Positions 49,301-61,867 of a DNA stretch of 64,000 nucleotides are shown here, piece by piece; position 1 is the first letter of the stretch; each line of letters starts with the position of its first letter. Origin of the DNA: Acanthochlamys bracteata (taxonomy: Eukaryota; Streptophyta; Magnoliopsida; Pandanales; Velloziaceae); the NCBI GenBank assembly GCA_019914995.1, contig CM034140.1:4464001-4528000 (forward strand). Direction: 5' to 3'. The notes under the pieces were generated by a model. That model was not told the origin of the DNA and ran no database searches. It saw only the letters and a program-made list of their open reading frames with translations. A program made the position numbers and the translations under genes.

Positions 49301-51561
49301 CCTGTTGTATTGCTGGATTCTGCATTTGCATGCACTTCATTTCAGTGGGTACATCGAGGCCATGCCATACTTGTCATAATGAATAATTACTGTTTTCATG
49401 TGGATGTTCATACTGTTTTATGAAATAAAATCTCAACTCTTTCCAGTATACCAACTGAAATGCGCTTAGAGAGGAATTGCAACAATATCTCCTTCTCTAA
49501 AGCCAAAGGTGAATCAATTCATTCTCAAAATATTTTAAATTTAATTCACGAATGTGCTATGAGGCTTTCAAATTTTCCGCAATACTGTCATTTCATATCC
49601 TCGAGCTTCAACTGGAATTGGATTTTCTGCTCCTCGTTAGTGTTTTTAACTATACAAAAGGATTGTCACATAAATTTCATTAATCAAGTGGGTTTTGCTT
49701 GTTGTTTAGCGGTATGATGCAGATGGTGTGGTGCAACACTCATGATCCATGAACGTATTTGCTTTGTGATTAAATCTTGCTCTAGAATGGAAAAGTGTGT
49801 AGCAAATAGAACAATAGGAAAGAGAAAAGTTCGTTGTATTTGTTTCAATACAGATACATTTATGGCCCTGTATAAATATCTTCAACTTGAGCCAAGGGCA
49901 AAGGTTTTGTCCTTTTTTTTGGGTAGTCTTTCAATAGTTGTTATTCACTCATGAACATGAGGTGCTTCACCACTGTTTGAAGAGGTTAAGTCTGAAAGAG
50001 TCTCTCTTTGGGCAGGGTTGGTGGAGTGGTGGATACACATATGGAATGTGGATTGGTATCCTAGTTGCTTCTGGATTTTCAGTTGTGCCCATATCTTCTT
50101 ACCGGTGGAAGGATTATTTTGAACTATTTGGAAGTTCAAGTAAGGTTAGTTTCATCTCTGGCTAAACTCCTGAAATTGGTAGGAATCAGAATGGGGCTTG
50201 ATCAAATTTTTGTTTAGCCACTGCTTTCCATGTTTTTAGTTCCTGAAGATGGTGATTTTTTGGACTGCCAGACAGTTTATGAGGGTTTTGAACTGGGATT
50301 TTTCCTTCTGCTGGCATAGCTTGTAAATCCTTACATTGCATGTGTGTGTTACCGTTTCTAATGTAGTTACTCAATATTGTATTAGATGAGCACGATTTTG
50401 TGGATGGAATGGGTTGCTGAGAACATCGTAAGATAAAAGAATCTACTTTCATAAGAAGTGGCCTTCTTTGAAGTATTTGGTGAAGGTTTACTTGGATTTG
50501 GCAGTCAGTTTTATCACTCAGGTGGTCATGGATACCCCATACCTGCTGGATACTCTTAGTGTTGGTTGTAAGATTCTTTTAAAAAATTTTTTATTTTAAA
50601 AAATATTTGGACAGGAATACAGGCAACATTCTAAAGATACTATTTTCAGAAGGTCGAATTCTGGTCAGTGTTACTCTAAAATGTCCCAGAGTTCCTATAT
50701 CTTTCGAGGTTATATTGTTTTTCTGCTCAAAATATAGTCTATTCATTTTGTTAAGAACAATACAGTGATTACTTGAGTGCTAGTAATTCATGTAATGTAT
50801 TTGCGGTGACTTATTTTATTCCATTTCTAAACTGCCGAAGTTCTTTAAATTATATCTGTTTCTTTTTAACAGGATGATTCCAGAAAAACTGCTTCCCTCT
50901 TATTCCCTTTATTGAGTTCTCAGCTAAAGCGAAAAAAGGATCACGGTGAATTCTTGACTTCCTATTCTGAAGTATTGAGTAATGGATGATTGTGTATTCT
51001 GAGGGCTTTAGCTGTAAGGGAATCGGAATGGGAATGATTGATTCCTGTTGAGTGTTTGGTTGATTTGGGAATCAGAATGAATTATTTGTTCCATTGCTTT
51101 GTAATGATAGTAATATAAATGATCTAATATTCTAAATGTTATAGTATGGGAATCAGAAAATGTAAATGAATATGATGGGGGAGTGAGAAGTAGGTTTTCA
51201 ATAATAATTAACAGAAATGAAAAGTAAATGCCAAGAGAAAAATATGGAATCAATTAGACACAGTGATCCTGTTTATTCGGATGGGAATGAAATACAGAAT
51301 TCTACTGAGCAAACACTAGAAATGGCTCACTCTGTTTCCAATAATTAAATTAAGTGACGCCAACACGTTCTTAATGTCTATTTCTGTACAATTCTTATAG
51401 TTAGTTTCATATTGGTCTAGGTACTTTGATTCTTGATCTTTACTGTGTATCTTGCTTGTGCAGGACGTGCAGAGTCTCTCCTCATTGCTGCATATGCCAA
51501 GGGTCTTAGGATTACATCAGAAGTGATTGCATCAGATGAAAAGATATGCTGCAATGTTTGA
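46367..51561 (+). CDS. MOC1: Chloroplast Holliday-junction resolvase MOC1 (six exons)
   Basis: An RNase H-fold, RuvC-like structure-specific nuclease that cuts four-way DNA junctions and is needed for chloroplast nucleoid segregation. Exons: 46367-46714, 47192-47297, 48362-48414, 50016-50144, 50873-50945, 51464-51561; they join in frame to 268 residues, typical of the family. The start codon has a strong context (gcggccaccatg). Residues 1-60 are Ala/Ser/Arg-rich and poor in acids, as in a plastid transit peptide. Catalytic-core motifs: [13 protein letters not shown] (first Asp), AYVEQ (Glu), [11 protein letters not shown], and [13 protein letters not shown] near the C terminus (last acidic residue). 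All look intact. Intron 3 (48415-50015) carries foldback MITEs, one starting within about 35 bp of the donor. Confidence 0.93.
48447..48860. mobile_element. Foldback MITE, copy 3 (full length), in MOC1 intron 3
   Basis: Its two arms (about 48447-48655 and 48660-48860) pair with each other and match copy 1. The arms carry actcaatcggattac on one side and the block ending ggccataaatcgg on the other. The left end sits in a (TA)n tract that begins 15 bp after the exon 3 donor. Confidence 0.78.
48908..49132. mobile_element. Foldback MITE, copy 4 (half), in MOC1 intron 3
   Basis: It matches the second arm only: tgatcaaatgaccggatgga, gatccgattgagctaaaatt, ggccataaactgaaaa and a gtgcccatatccc end next to a TA/CA microsatellite (49135-49215). 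It has the same half-structure as copy 2. Confidence 0.7.
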
Positions 51562-53340
51562 TGGCCCATGAAGTTCCTTGGTAGATGGTCCCCCATAATT
51601 GATCGAGAGAATGATGAGACAGAAGGCGGCCTTATGAAGAAGCAAGTAGCATGTGAATGTGCTACAGGTCAGGTGAACTTTCTGAGATAATGAAGAAAGA
51701 CATCTGAGGAGTTCTAAGGTTTATTTAGATCAAATGTGCTTCTTTAATAGTTTAGCTTCATTTTGGGCTTTTTTATGTCACTTTATCATTCTATCCACTA
51801 ATTTGATAGTTGCGTAACTATGATGTAGATTTCGTTCCTTCCTGTGCTAGACTTTAGAAAATAGTAACATTTAGCAATTTTAACAATTGCTTTTGTTATA
51901 CTAGTGTTCCATTTCTAAACATCTTTTGAAGTTACAGACATCCTTATACACTAATTGCACATAGTGGACATATGCAAAAGGAGCAGTTTTTATGGTTCTG
52001 GCCTTATAATGTTCTTCTGTTTATCATACTGGAAGGAAATGCAGACTTTCATTTCTATAATATAGTAGTTATCATCTCTATAGTATGTTGTTTGATCGAA
52101 AGAGAAGTTGATCATCTCTAAGAAGATTCTCGGAACATACATGAACCTCGTGTCATTTTGTTCATGTACACTAATAGTTGTTATCGATTATAAAAGATTC
52201 TAGTACAAAACTCAAAATTTGATTATATACAAGTATAAGATGTTTTTATTGTAGTGGATTGTGATAGCGTTTCAATGGAATATAAAGTGTGAAACTTGTC
52301 TTAAAAGTGATATTTTCTTGGAAAGGGCAAGTATTTTGGCTTGAAACACATATTGGAGACAGACTCATGTTTAATTTGGCAGATACCTGGACTGAACTTT
52401 CTGGGCTAATAGTTGTAAAGTTCATGTTCGAGTTAAGTTGCCATACATATAAATTTGGAATTGACGTTTTAGTTTTGGTTGGTTTTGTAATATTTTATGG
52501 GTTTGTCACTCCGCCCGATCATATTCTTGCTAAGTGCATATTGGAAATAGTTTGGACTACATTTGCATCATTGCTTGTCAAGCAAATCCAGAGGTTCTTG
52601 TGTTTTGATTAATGACCGATTTGGTTCTGAACTTTCTTATGTGATCTTAAGAACATCAGTGGTTAGTGGTGAAGATTACAGCATTTACAGCAAATATATA
52701 GTTGATCCTGTTGATGACATTTTGAAATTCTCGAAATCCTGGCCCTCAATGTTAAGTAGGAAACATGGATCTCATATATAGCCTCTATTACTGATGCATG
52801 GATAGTTATGTTATAACGCCAGTAACGTACCTGAAGTTGCATGACTACAACTAGTAGTCTGCAGAATCCTACTAATACTGCCTTCTGCTTAAAGATTTCT
52901 CTTTTGTACTACAGGGATGTATGTTAGATTGAACATTGAACGCATGAAGGCCCTATGTTCTTGGCAACTTATTTACTTACATATGTTACTAGATTGAATC
53001 GGTTCCATAAAAGCAATCTGGTGTGAACCATAATATGATGTTAGTGGATAGCAAAGTAGATTTTCTGGTTAGCAATCCACCAATGACTAGATTATGGTAG
53101 CAGGCATAGCCTTTTTCCCCTTTTAAGTTACGCTATAGACTATTCCTTTGATTTTATTGTTTGTTCTGGATTTTGAGTCATTGTGTCTGGGTGGATGCTT
53201 TTTAGCGGCAGGAATTCTGTCTTTATATTGGAATGAAGGTGCTTTTTCAGGATTAATAGCTTTGCTTTGGCCCATTGGCAAGCCTTATTAAGTTTATTAT
53301 TGAGTCGGGACATATATATTCGCCAAGTGCTTTATGATTT
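51562..53340 (+). other. MOC1 3' flank and start of a duplicated spacer
   Basis: No gene seen. 52570-52860 aligns in direct orientation with 54150-54420 (shared tacagcatttacagcaaata / tcagcatttactgcagattt, and gttgatgacattttg / gttgaaaacatttg), so it is part of the local duplication around the peptide genes. Confidence 0.5.
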
Positions 53341-53504
53341 ACTCTTAGGTTTTTTTTGCATCATACACAAAGCGAAGTAATGTCTTATTTTATTGAGCTA
53401 GAGACAATTGATGACGAAGTGCTTATCGAGCTTGTTCTCATCATTCAACAATTGTTACTGTAAGTGTCTTGGTGGTGGTGACCTGTTGGAGGAGGTTAAA
53501 TCTC

Positions 53505-53641
53505 TTAGCTACTTGGCAACTTAGGTGGTTGTGGCCTTGGAGAGAATTGCTCACCTACGATAACAACAAATACTTTTTACTTTTTTCTTCAACATACCCA
53601 GGTTCAACAGTAGGTTGCTCAGGTAATTTTCCTGTTTAGCG
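53505..53641 (-). pseudogene. Broken copy of the small secreted peptide gene (exon 2 only)
   Basis: It aligns with exon 2 of the intact gene at 54642-54775, including the atattgcag acceptor. The first part reads AKQEN, like the intact copy. A one-base shift then moves the tail into another frame, where it reads SPRPQPPKLPSS and a stop, matching the Pro-rich end of the paralogue. The second conserved Cys is lost, and no first exon with a signal peptide is found on the expected side (53700-53960). It is therefore a decayed tandem duplicate. Confidence 0.65.
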
Positions 53642-54641
53642 CTGCAATATGTTGAATAAGAATTTGGCGAGGAGGAATCTGAAATATGCAATATACTATT
53701 TGTTTTCCCCATTCTGAAACTATTTGGTTTTCCGTTAGTGATGCAGTGCAATAGTTAGATAGTCGACTTGGCATCTTTTTTTATATAGAAACAAAGGTAA
53801 AGTTTCTTTAGACGCTTATAGTGGCACATCTAGCTCTAGGTTTCGTGCATTTTACAGAAGCCGGGAGTTTTATACACTTTCACTTTCACTTCTAGGTTTA
53901 TACATTATATGGTCTCTTGTAAATGAAAACGAAGAAGGATATAGTTGCATCATGTTTTATTGCATGTTTTATTCACATCCTTAGATGAATTGAATCACCT
54001 AGGTAAAAGAGCCACATGTCACAAGAGCTCTTTGGAAGTGAGCCTGAGCCCATATGCCGAAACTATGGCTTTGCCCAACGCCATACTCTCTTTGTTTTCT
54101 GCTTGTTGCGTAAGTGCAAATCGAAATCAGTGTGGACTTCTTACATTCATTTTACTGCTTCTAAAGCCAATCTAGAGGATTCCATATTTTTATTAATGAC
54201 CCAAAAGAACTTCCTCACCCGACCTTCAGAACAATGGTTCAGCATTTACTGCAGATTTTACATAGTTGATGCTGTTGAAAACATTTGAGCTTTGGAATTC
54301 ATGGCTGCATGTCCTAGTTGAGTACATAACAAACAATTTAAATTTATCTTTGCCTCCATTAGCAATAGATTTCTGGAATCTTTAGTTAAATGATAACTCC
54401 AGTAAAAGCACCAGAAAATCCATGAGTCCGTCTGCTAGTTCTACAAATTCTGTAAATTCTCAGTTAAGCGAGATAGAGTAATGTCTCATTTTATTGATTT
54501 AGATATGACTGATAACGAAAAGCGCTTCTCGATTTTATTTAAATGAAGCAACAATTTGATAGAACACTACTGAATTGCATATTCCGTAATGCACCCACCA
54601 TGGCGATGGTAATGGTGACCAGGACAGGAGGTCACTCGAAT

Positions 54642-55128
54642 CTATGAGCTAGGAGGTGGCGGCGACTTTGGATAGCACACTGGCTCTCCTCTGATTCTAA
54701 CGCATACTTTGTTTTCTTCAGGATGTCCAGATACAGCAGTCAGTTGCTCAAAGCTATTTTCCTGTTTTGCAGTAGCTGCAATATGTTGAACAAGAATATT
54801 ATAAGGAGGAATTTGAGCATAATTATAGCTATCAACAAGCTAGAAGTCATCAGGGAAAAAAGAGACGTTATAGTAGTTCTTTAAGAAAAGTTGCTTTTAG
54901 TTTTAAACTTTCTGGATTTTATCTGTGAAGATCTACCAGAAATCTGTACCTGCGCTTTAAGCAAGGCTTTCATATAAATGAGCCTGAAATCTATATCTAA
55001 CAAAATTTATGTACACGGGCAAATTAAGTGATTTACTTACAGAGTTCCCTTGCTACACCTTGAGGAACCAGAATGCCGGTGACAACAAGGGCTAAGGTAA
55101 AACTTGGAAGAAGAATCTTTGAAGCCAT
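54642..55128 (-). CDS. Small secreted peptide, C-x8-C family, gene 1
   Basis: Exons (minus strand) 55041-55128 and 54642-54775, gtaagt donor and ttgcag acceptor, phase 1, 73 residues. Residues 1-26 form a signal peptide (MASKILLPSFTLALVV start, hydrophobic core, Ala at the likely cleavage site). The intron falls right after REL (27-29). The mature part is about 47 residues, with two Cys (C54 and C63, exactly eight residues apart) and a Pro-rich tail ending PPPPSS. A TATA box (tttataaata, minus strand, about 55175-55185) lies about 50 bp upstream. I do not recognise the family; size, signal peptide and the Cys pair suggest an apoplastic signalling or defence peptide, which is inference. Confidence 0.72.
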
Positions 55129-57118
55129 AGCGAACTGCTCGTTGAAATTGCATAGGGATCGTGGCTTTCACCGAAGGTATTTATAAAGAGAAAACGGAGA
55201 TACTTCTCAGAGTCAGGTGCAAGGTTTTAACTTTGCCACCTTGTTTGAATACTCGTGAAACCAAAATTTTCAAGATTGAGTATGACTAAAAAAAGAAACA
55301 GAGTATATTGCCAAACAGACACTAACTTTTTCATGCATTTAACAATTATTTGCTACTATATTGTCCTCTTGTACATCAAACGCGATCAACGTGGTTATTC
55401 ATTCAACATTGGTGTGCCATCGTAGTAGAATAAATGGTTATTGCTAGTCATTGTCTTTGGATAAGATTTGTGCCAATTAGTCAAGAAAAATCATCTCGTA
55501 CAACTGTTAGTTTCCTTTCTTTTTCTGATTAGTTTACCGGTCAATTCTCTCTAAGCTTCATTTAGTATTTGCTTATTTGGGTTCGTTAAGTTCAAATAAA
55601 TCTAAAACAAAATTTTTGGGTGTTTGGATTATGAGCTTAAAGCAAGTCGTTTAAAGCGTATTTCAATTACATAAAAGTGAGTTTCATAGAATTGAGTTTC
55701 GTAAAATTATAGTTTGATGTGAAGTAGAGTTAGGTAGAAACAGGATTTGAAATGATAATTGGAACACCTAAATTTTAATAAAAATAGAGTTCAGTGTGGA
55801 AGTGAAAGTGATGTTTCTGGTTGTAATTGAAACACGTGAGCAGAATTCAAAATTTGAAGGAAGGAAGTAGAATTCAGTAGCAATTAATACATGTCTTAGA
55901 TAGTTTAGATGCTACTTATTTATAAATAAAGTGAACGTTATCTATAAACCAATTGCTTATTCATAGGCACTTATTGATATTGAGATAAATTGTTTGCCCT
56001 TGAAAATGTTAAAGCGATGTGAATGCTAATTATTTGAAAATTTTTATTCCTATCTTGTACTTAATTGTTTTCTACAAATATTTAATAATCAAGTATGTTT
56101 AAAAAATATATTGAAGTAACAAATTAAATTATATTAAAATATATTATAAATTTAACATATATCACATATTATAGAAATAACATTTCAATCATTTATATTT
56201 TCTTTCAGTTATATGTATTTTTTTCATTCAAACACTATTCTAAACTTACTTTGAGGCATTTGGCGCTATCACATTTTTCAATAAAATTTTTATAATTTTA
56301 AAGAATTTATTTATAAATTTAAAAATATAAAAAATTTTGTGTGGTAAGATTTTTATTATTTTTTAAAATAAAAAAATAGAATTTATTTTTCATAATAAGA
56401 TAAAATATTTTTTGTTAAAAAAATATCTATTTTATAAGTACTCTCCAACACTCCTGAAAATAAGAATTTTCCATTAAAACGCACTTAGAAATTAAGCTAC
56501 TTATTTCATAAAGAAACCTAAACTGCTTAATTAAAAAATAAGTTATTTATTTAATAGATTCTTGATTTTTAGCTCACGCCTAGATAAAGTTAGATAGGTT
56601 CTTTTAGCTTTCAATATTTTATTATTACTTATTTTTTAGTATTTTTGAGATAAAAAAATAAAATTTTATTTAAAATAAATATTAAATACTTTTTATTTAT
56701 TTAAAAAAAAATTACTATCAAATATATCTTCAAGTTTGTAAATTACAAGTTCCAGCCGAATATACATGAGTTTGATTCGGAAGTTGAAAAAGTACACATG
56801 CTTTTTGTCTTCACCTTGACGTATAGAGGATTCAATTCCTCGATGATAACAAAGAGGTAAGTATACCTGGTACTGGTAGGAAGAACTAACTTCTCGAGAA
56901 CAATACTAACTACTGGAGCTGAGCACAAATATCGTTTCTTCCAAGAGAGTCGGAGGTAAAGTTGATAACGATTATTGTAATATTATATTTGCAGGACTGT
57001 GAACATATAACTAAAATATTATAAAGAAGCATGGATGATACACACAACATAACTTTCTTTTTATTTAGAAGTAGTACTCCAGAACTCGTATGCTTGAAGG
57101 AATTTGTATCTGATGAAA
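55129..57118. other. Spacer between the peptide genes
   Basis: No gene seen. 55600-55930 is A/G-rich with repeated aattgagttt / gtgaaagtg words and may be an old MITE. Confidence 0.4.
56248..56458. mobile_element. AT-rich MITE family, copy 4
   Basis: It runs from gcatttggcgctatcaca to agtactctccaacactcc, with the same internal A/T blocks as the other copies (aattttgtgtggtaagattt, aatagaatttatttttca). Confidence 0.55.
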
Positions 57119-57450
57119 CTATGGTGTTGACGGAGGATTGCATTTGATCCAGTTCCTAACCTTCCAGCATTTGCGCTTATCTTCCATCACATCTCCAGCA
57201 TGATGGCGAAGACTTCCTTCTACATTTGTTTCTCCTGCAGCAGCTACATTCAAGTAGGGGGAAAAAAGAATAAAATGTTTTACTGGTCATTACTGATCAT
57301 CTAAGAAGAAAAAAATATAAACTTATTATCAATAAGAAAACAAAAAGAACGAAACTCACTGAGCTCTCTTGAGTCCACTTGTGGGATGCAAGGAGATGAC
57401 AGAACTAACATTACGGCCAGAACAAGTACAAGCAAAGCTTTCGCATTCAT
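57119..57450 (-). CDS. Small secreted peptide, C-x8-C family, gene 2
   Basis: Exons (minus strand) 57360-57450 and 57119-57243, gtgagt donor and atgtag acceptor, phase 1, 71 residues. The signal peptide covers about residues 1-27 (MNAKALLVLVLAVMLVLSS). The intron again follows REL (28-30), and the first residues of exon 2 (TAAGE against STAKQE) are alike. The C terminus has C56 and C65, again with exactly eight residues between, followed by NPPSTP. C21 lies in the signal peptide. The same intron phase and position, REL motif and Cys spacing make it a paralogue of gene 1 despite low overall identity. Basic residues DKRK just before C56 could be a processing site (inference). Confidence 0.72.
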
Positions 57451-58850
57451 CTTCGACTACTAGATATGCTTTTCTCCTTTTTGTTTTAATATGACAGGCA
57501 GAATTTCTATGCATCTAGTTGCATAAAAATATGCCCGATTTCTAACAGAGATCGATTTAAGAGAAAGCAAATTTTGTCACGGTGTTGGTCGACGAATTCA
57601 AATTGATTAAGAACTCAACTTAGGAATAGGTAAATCAACTTTAGCGGACTGATTTCGTCATGTTTGTTCCACATTAGCTAGTCTACGCAGCACATAATAG
57701 AGAAGATCCCCGTAGCGCTTCATTTAGCTTGTGGCATGTGGCTTTTCTTCTTGGTGGAAAGTTGTGAAAGGTGAATTTAGACCTATATGTTTTGTTTGAA
57801 CTCTTGGTTTTCTAGTCGGCTTAATGTACAAATAACTTTAAAAAATGCGTGATATTTGCCAAGCTAAGTGAAAAAAACTTTCAAACAAATTCAAAAAAAT
57901 AAAACTTTTGAAGAAAAAAAAAAGGCTAGAATGGAAGTCTTAAAAGCTCAATAATTGGTGGTGGTGTAGGCAATTGACATCGTTCACTCACCGGGCCAAA
58001 ATCGGTTGGAGAAGGAAAAGCAAAAATCCTTATCCTGTACCGATCAAAAGATAAGAGTAGTAACTGAGAATAAGAAAAAGTAAGAGTAACAAAAAGAAAA
58101 GAATAATATAGAGTAAAAGTAAGAGTACCGATCAAGGAGAATTATTTATTCTCCTTGTTTGTTTGAAAGTATAAATGAGGAGTAAATATGATGAATTTAT
58201 AAAATATTTGAAATATTCCTATTAGATTTTGGAAATTTAAAATTTCAAAAGCCTTGGCTGATTCAGAACATGTCTCCTTGTGCTTATAATTTAACCTATT
58301 CTTTTGCAAGTTTCTTCAAGGATGTGAAAGCTTTTGCCAACTTTGAGTGGTCACCCTGTAGCAGCTTACGTCTTTTTGCAAAATCACTATATTGCTTTCA
58401 CATTTTTGCTTCAACTCACACATCAGTGTGGTTTTGCGCTTTGTATTGATTTTAGCATTGATATTTTGTATCATTCATCAACAAACAAACACCAATCATA
58501 TAGAAGACAAAAAATGAGAAACAAGATTCATAACAAATACCAATCAGATAGAAAACTACAAAGCTGCAACACGAGGTTTCAAGTTCTAAGATATAGATAA
58601 GCCGGGACATTCTTAATACTAAGCAACTCTTAGTGACGGTAAGGCAACCAACAAATAAGAGAATTTAACTCATCGATTCGATGATTTATCATACAGCACA
58701 TGTATATATATACAAAGATGCACATGCTATGACATGATTGGCTAGGACCAGATAAGCAATGTCTATTTAATGGTGCAATACTCTATAGTTGAAAAGATGA
58801 TCATATCAAGTGTTTAAATATAATTGTGCCACTTATTCAAATCATAATTA
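57451..58850. other. Intergenic region
   Basis: Upstream DNA of peptide gene 2, then AT-rich spacer. No gene can be supported. Confidence 0.4.
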
Positions 58851-58854
58851 GCAG

Positions 58855-60750
58855 ATCCGAACTGAATCTTCCGGATCGACGGTTCGGTACGGATCGATCC
58901 GGATCGATGCACGAATCGTTAATCTGGACGACAAATCGATCCGCGTAGGCAAATTAATTGAAATGTTCTTCAATCCATTCGATCCGAATTGAACCATCCG
59001 GTTTAATTAATAAATTGCTACCCGGCGGTTGAACTGAAACGATGTTAACTCAACCCTAACACAAATTGCACTCAATCAACTCAGTTGCTCAAAGCTCATT
59101 CACTCGATTTTTTCTCCTTTGCGATTTTTCCTTCGAGCAGCTGGTCAGCTGCTCCCTACTGATAGCACCTCTTAGGTTTTCTAGCGATTCCGTTTTCCTG
59201 AGCTCAATCTCCGGCATCTTCGTTGTTCGATCTTCGTCTCCAATTCTTTTCTTCTGCGCTGCCCTCTAATTCTTATTCAATCTCCGGCGTCTTCGCTGCT
59301 CTTTCTATGAGTGATTGATTTTGGACACCGATTTACTCTCTCCGTTTGACTGCTCGTCTCCGTTTGATTGCTCTCGTCTCCATCATTTGATTGCTCTCGC
59401 CTCCATTGTTGATCTGCTCTCCGCTGCTCAATTAGTCATCCCCTCATTGATCTGCCACATAGTTGAAAACAGATTGGGTTTACATCGATTAGTCGGCCCC
59501 TCACTTATCTGCCACACAGTTGAAAACAAATTGGGTTTGCAGGCTGCAGTAATGTCTGATATTGGTTCTAATCCCTCTTTAGATTTTGCAACATTTCTTC
59601 CTTATATGTTATAACATAATAGATTTTTTCTTTACAAACTGAATTGCTACAACTTTTGTTGGATAATATCAGCTGCCTTTTTTATTGTATTGGATTTTTC
59701 ATGCAATCAACTTGATTGTAATAGATTAATATTGCACAGGTAGCACTGGAGGAGCTTAGAAATTGAGATGTTATTGCTGTTTGGATGTTATTGATGAAAT
59801 GATGAGTTTGTTGTTTTTCAGTTGGTATTATTGTTGAAACTAGAAGATCAAGTTTGTGTAACATTCATAGTTGAAAGTTGAAAACTGGTGTTGAAATATT
59901 TTTGGTACATGATTGGTGTCTTGAGTCTTACTATCTAAAATCTGGATTGAAAATGAAATGGATTTTGTTGTCTCTTGCAAATAAGTTTTGTGTGTATGCA
60001 AACTTAGTTGCTATGTTGTAAGGACCAACGTTTCGGGTCAATATCTGACTTAGTTTTTTACAACTATGATTCAAATTGCTGTTAAATGTGCACAATGACA
60101 TGTGCAATGCAACCATGTCGTATATGGTAAAAAATGTCTACCTGCAAGAGATATTGATTTTCACTAAAATAACTCGCTTTCTTCTACAAACAAGCGACTT
60201 CCGAATTACTTATGTTTTTTAAACTCGAAACTTATTCCAACATACAACTCACTTCTTATAACATAAAATCAGTCACTTCCACCTTCACTTTCCTCCTCAC
60301 TTTATTTTCTTTCTTTCTTCTCCCGACAGCCACCCTCACCGTGACCCTCACTGGCGCTGCTTTCTCCTCTCCTATCTCCGACGTCCTTCTCCTTCTTATT
60401 GGCGTCTCTCGTTAAATCCTTTTGAGCCGAATCTAGGCCGTTCTAAAAATTCGAGAGTTCGCCAAAATCCTACGTCGACGAATCGGCTGCGCTGAGACGT
60501 GGAAAATCATCTTGTTGCCTCTCTGAAGCTTTTTCCTAGGTCAATTGGGTTAAAGTTTGGCTCTGATGTCGGATGAGCTAGTTCATTATGCTGCCATCAT
60601 TTTAGTCAATGCTTTGATGTCGGTGTTTGCTTCTTACTTCACCGCCACCTCAGTTGCGCTTTGTCGCTATTGCTGCTCCTTTTTGTTGTTGAAAATTCTT
60701 CCTCTGACGAGAATCCTAGCTTTGCCCGAAATCCAATGAGCCGACATTCC
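58855..60750 (+). mobile_element. Probable remnant of a hAT-like or other DNA element
   Basis: 58855-59040 is dense in ggatcga / gatccg words in both orientations, as in hAT subtermini. A leader-like CT-rich stretch (59090-59550) follows, with small repeats and a perfect hairpin. A short frame starting MSDIGSNPSLDF opens at 59552 and stops after 20 codons. 60260-60740 is a further GC-richer, CT-rich stretch with broken short frames. No transposase domain or clear terminus was found, so the class is uncertain. Confidence 0.3.
59440..59539 (+). repeat. Tandem duplication of about 57 bp
   Basis: cccctcattgatctgccaca ... gattgggttt (59440-59482) is repeated with few changes at 59497-59539 (cccctcacttatctgccaca ... 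aattgggttt). Confidence 0.85.
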
Positions 60751-61867
60751 TTACGGTAATATATGTTATATCATGTATTATATTGTGTAGTAAAAATAGT
60801 AAAATACTTTTGTAGTTGTGTAATATAAATGTAATATGTCAAATTTTAAAATGAATATTATATGGTGTATTGTATCATATATTAAAATTAATATTATTAT
60901 ACTACAATTGTGTAATACAAGTGTATATATAGTAAAAGTTACGAGATTTTTTATAATTGTGCATTATAAATTTATTATTTATATGTTGTGTAATACAAAA
61001 TGCAATATATAACTGTAATTACAAATACATTTATCATATGCATATACTGTGTAATGTAACTTATAGTGCAATTGTTATATATATATATATATAACACTAT
61101 TGCAAAATCAAAATGAATCTAATATGCTCTAATCTAAATGCAAAATAAATATAAAATATCAAATGACCTAAATGAATCTAAATATAGCTAGATTGAATCA
61201 AAATCAAACAAAACAATCCCCGACAACGGTGTCAAAAACTTAATGTCGACAAAATCAATTAAGAAAAACTCAGTGATTATATCATATTCTACCGTATAGC
61301 AAATAACGAATTTGTTTTATAGAGATTGTTGTTAACTCTAATTTAAAATTATAAAAAATTGTGTTTTTGTGAATACGCAAAAGTGTACGAAAACTAAAAA
61401 AGCAAAGTAAAGTATCTGGATGTGAAAACAGATATTCAAATAAATTGGAATTTTAGAATCCACTATAAAATCGTCTATCTCTAGTAATATTCTAACTCTT
61501 TATTTAGAAACAACTAAAGATGTATTAGGTCTTGTAAAATTATAAATCATATAGTTGCATTCACTTTGATTCAGTAAATATTAACTACAGTTAATTCTAT
61601 TTTCGTAAATCGTGCTCCAATTGGTCCTCCTAAATATAATTAATTAAATAATTTAGATATCAATTCTTTTCATACAAAAATTAACAACTCACAATCAAAC
61701 AAAATCCATATATCACATAATATTCAAAAAGTAAATCAAATTTATTAGAACTTCATCAAAACTTCAATTTATAGAATTTAGCCAATCATATTAAAATTAC
61801 AGAGCAAAATTAAATAAAATAAACGTAAATTTAAGAAATTAAATCTGTAAAACAACAATGCCACAGT
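60751..61867. other. AT-rich intergenic DNA
   Basis: Repeated gtgtaatataaatgtaatat-like words (60760-61080) and a short TA microsatellite (61078-61092). No gene. Confidence 0.4.

Noticed and set aside
52289-52612. 107-codon frame downstream of MOC1
   Set aside because: It is AT-rich with no recognisable domain, lies partly in the duplicated spacer, and the frame is not kept in the second copy.
57926-58135. Possible third intact C-x8-C peptide gene (frame ending CQLPTPPPII...)
   Set aside because: It has only one Cys in the tail, no REL/intron structure and no second exon; the Pro-rich run alone is weak.
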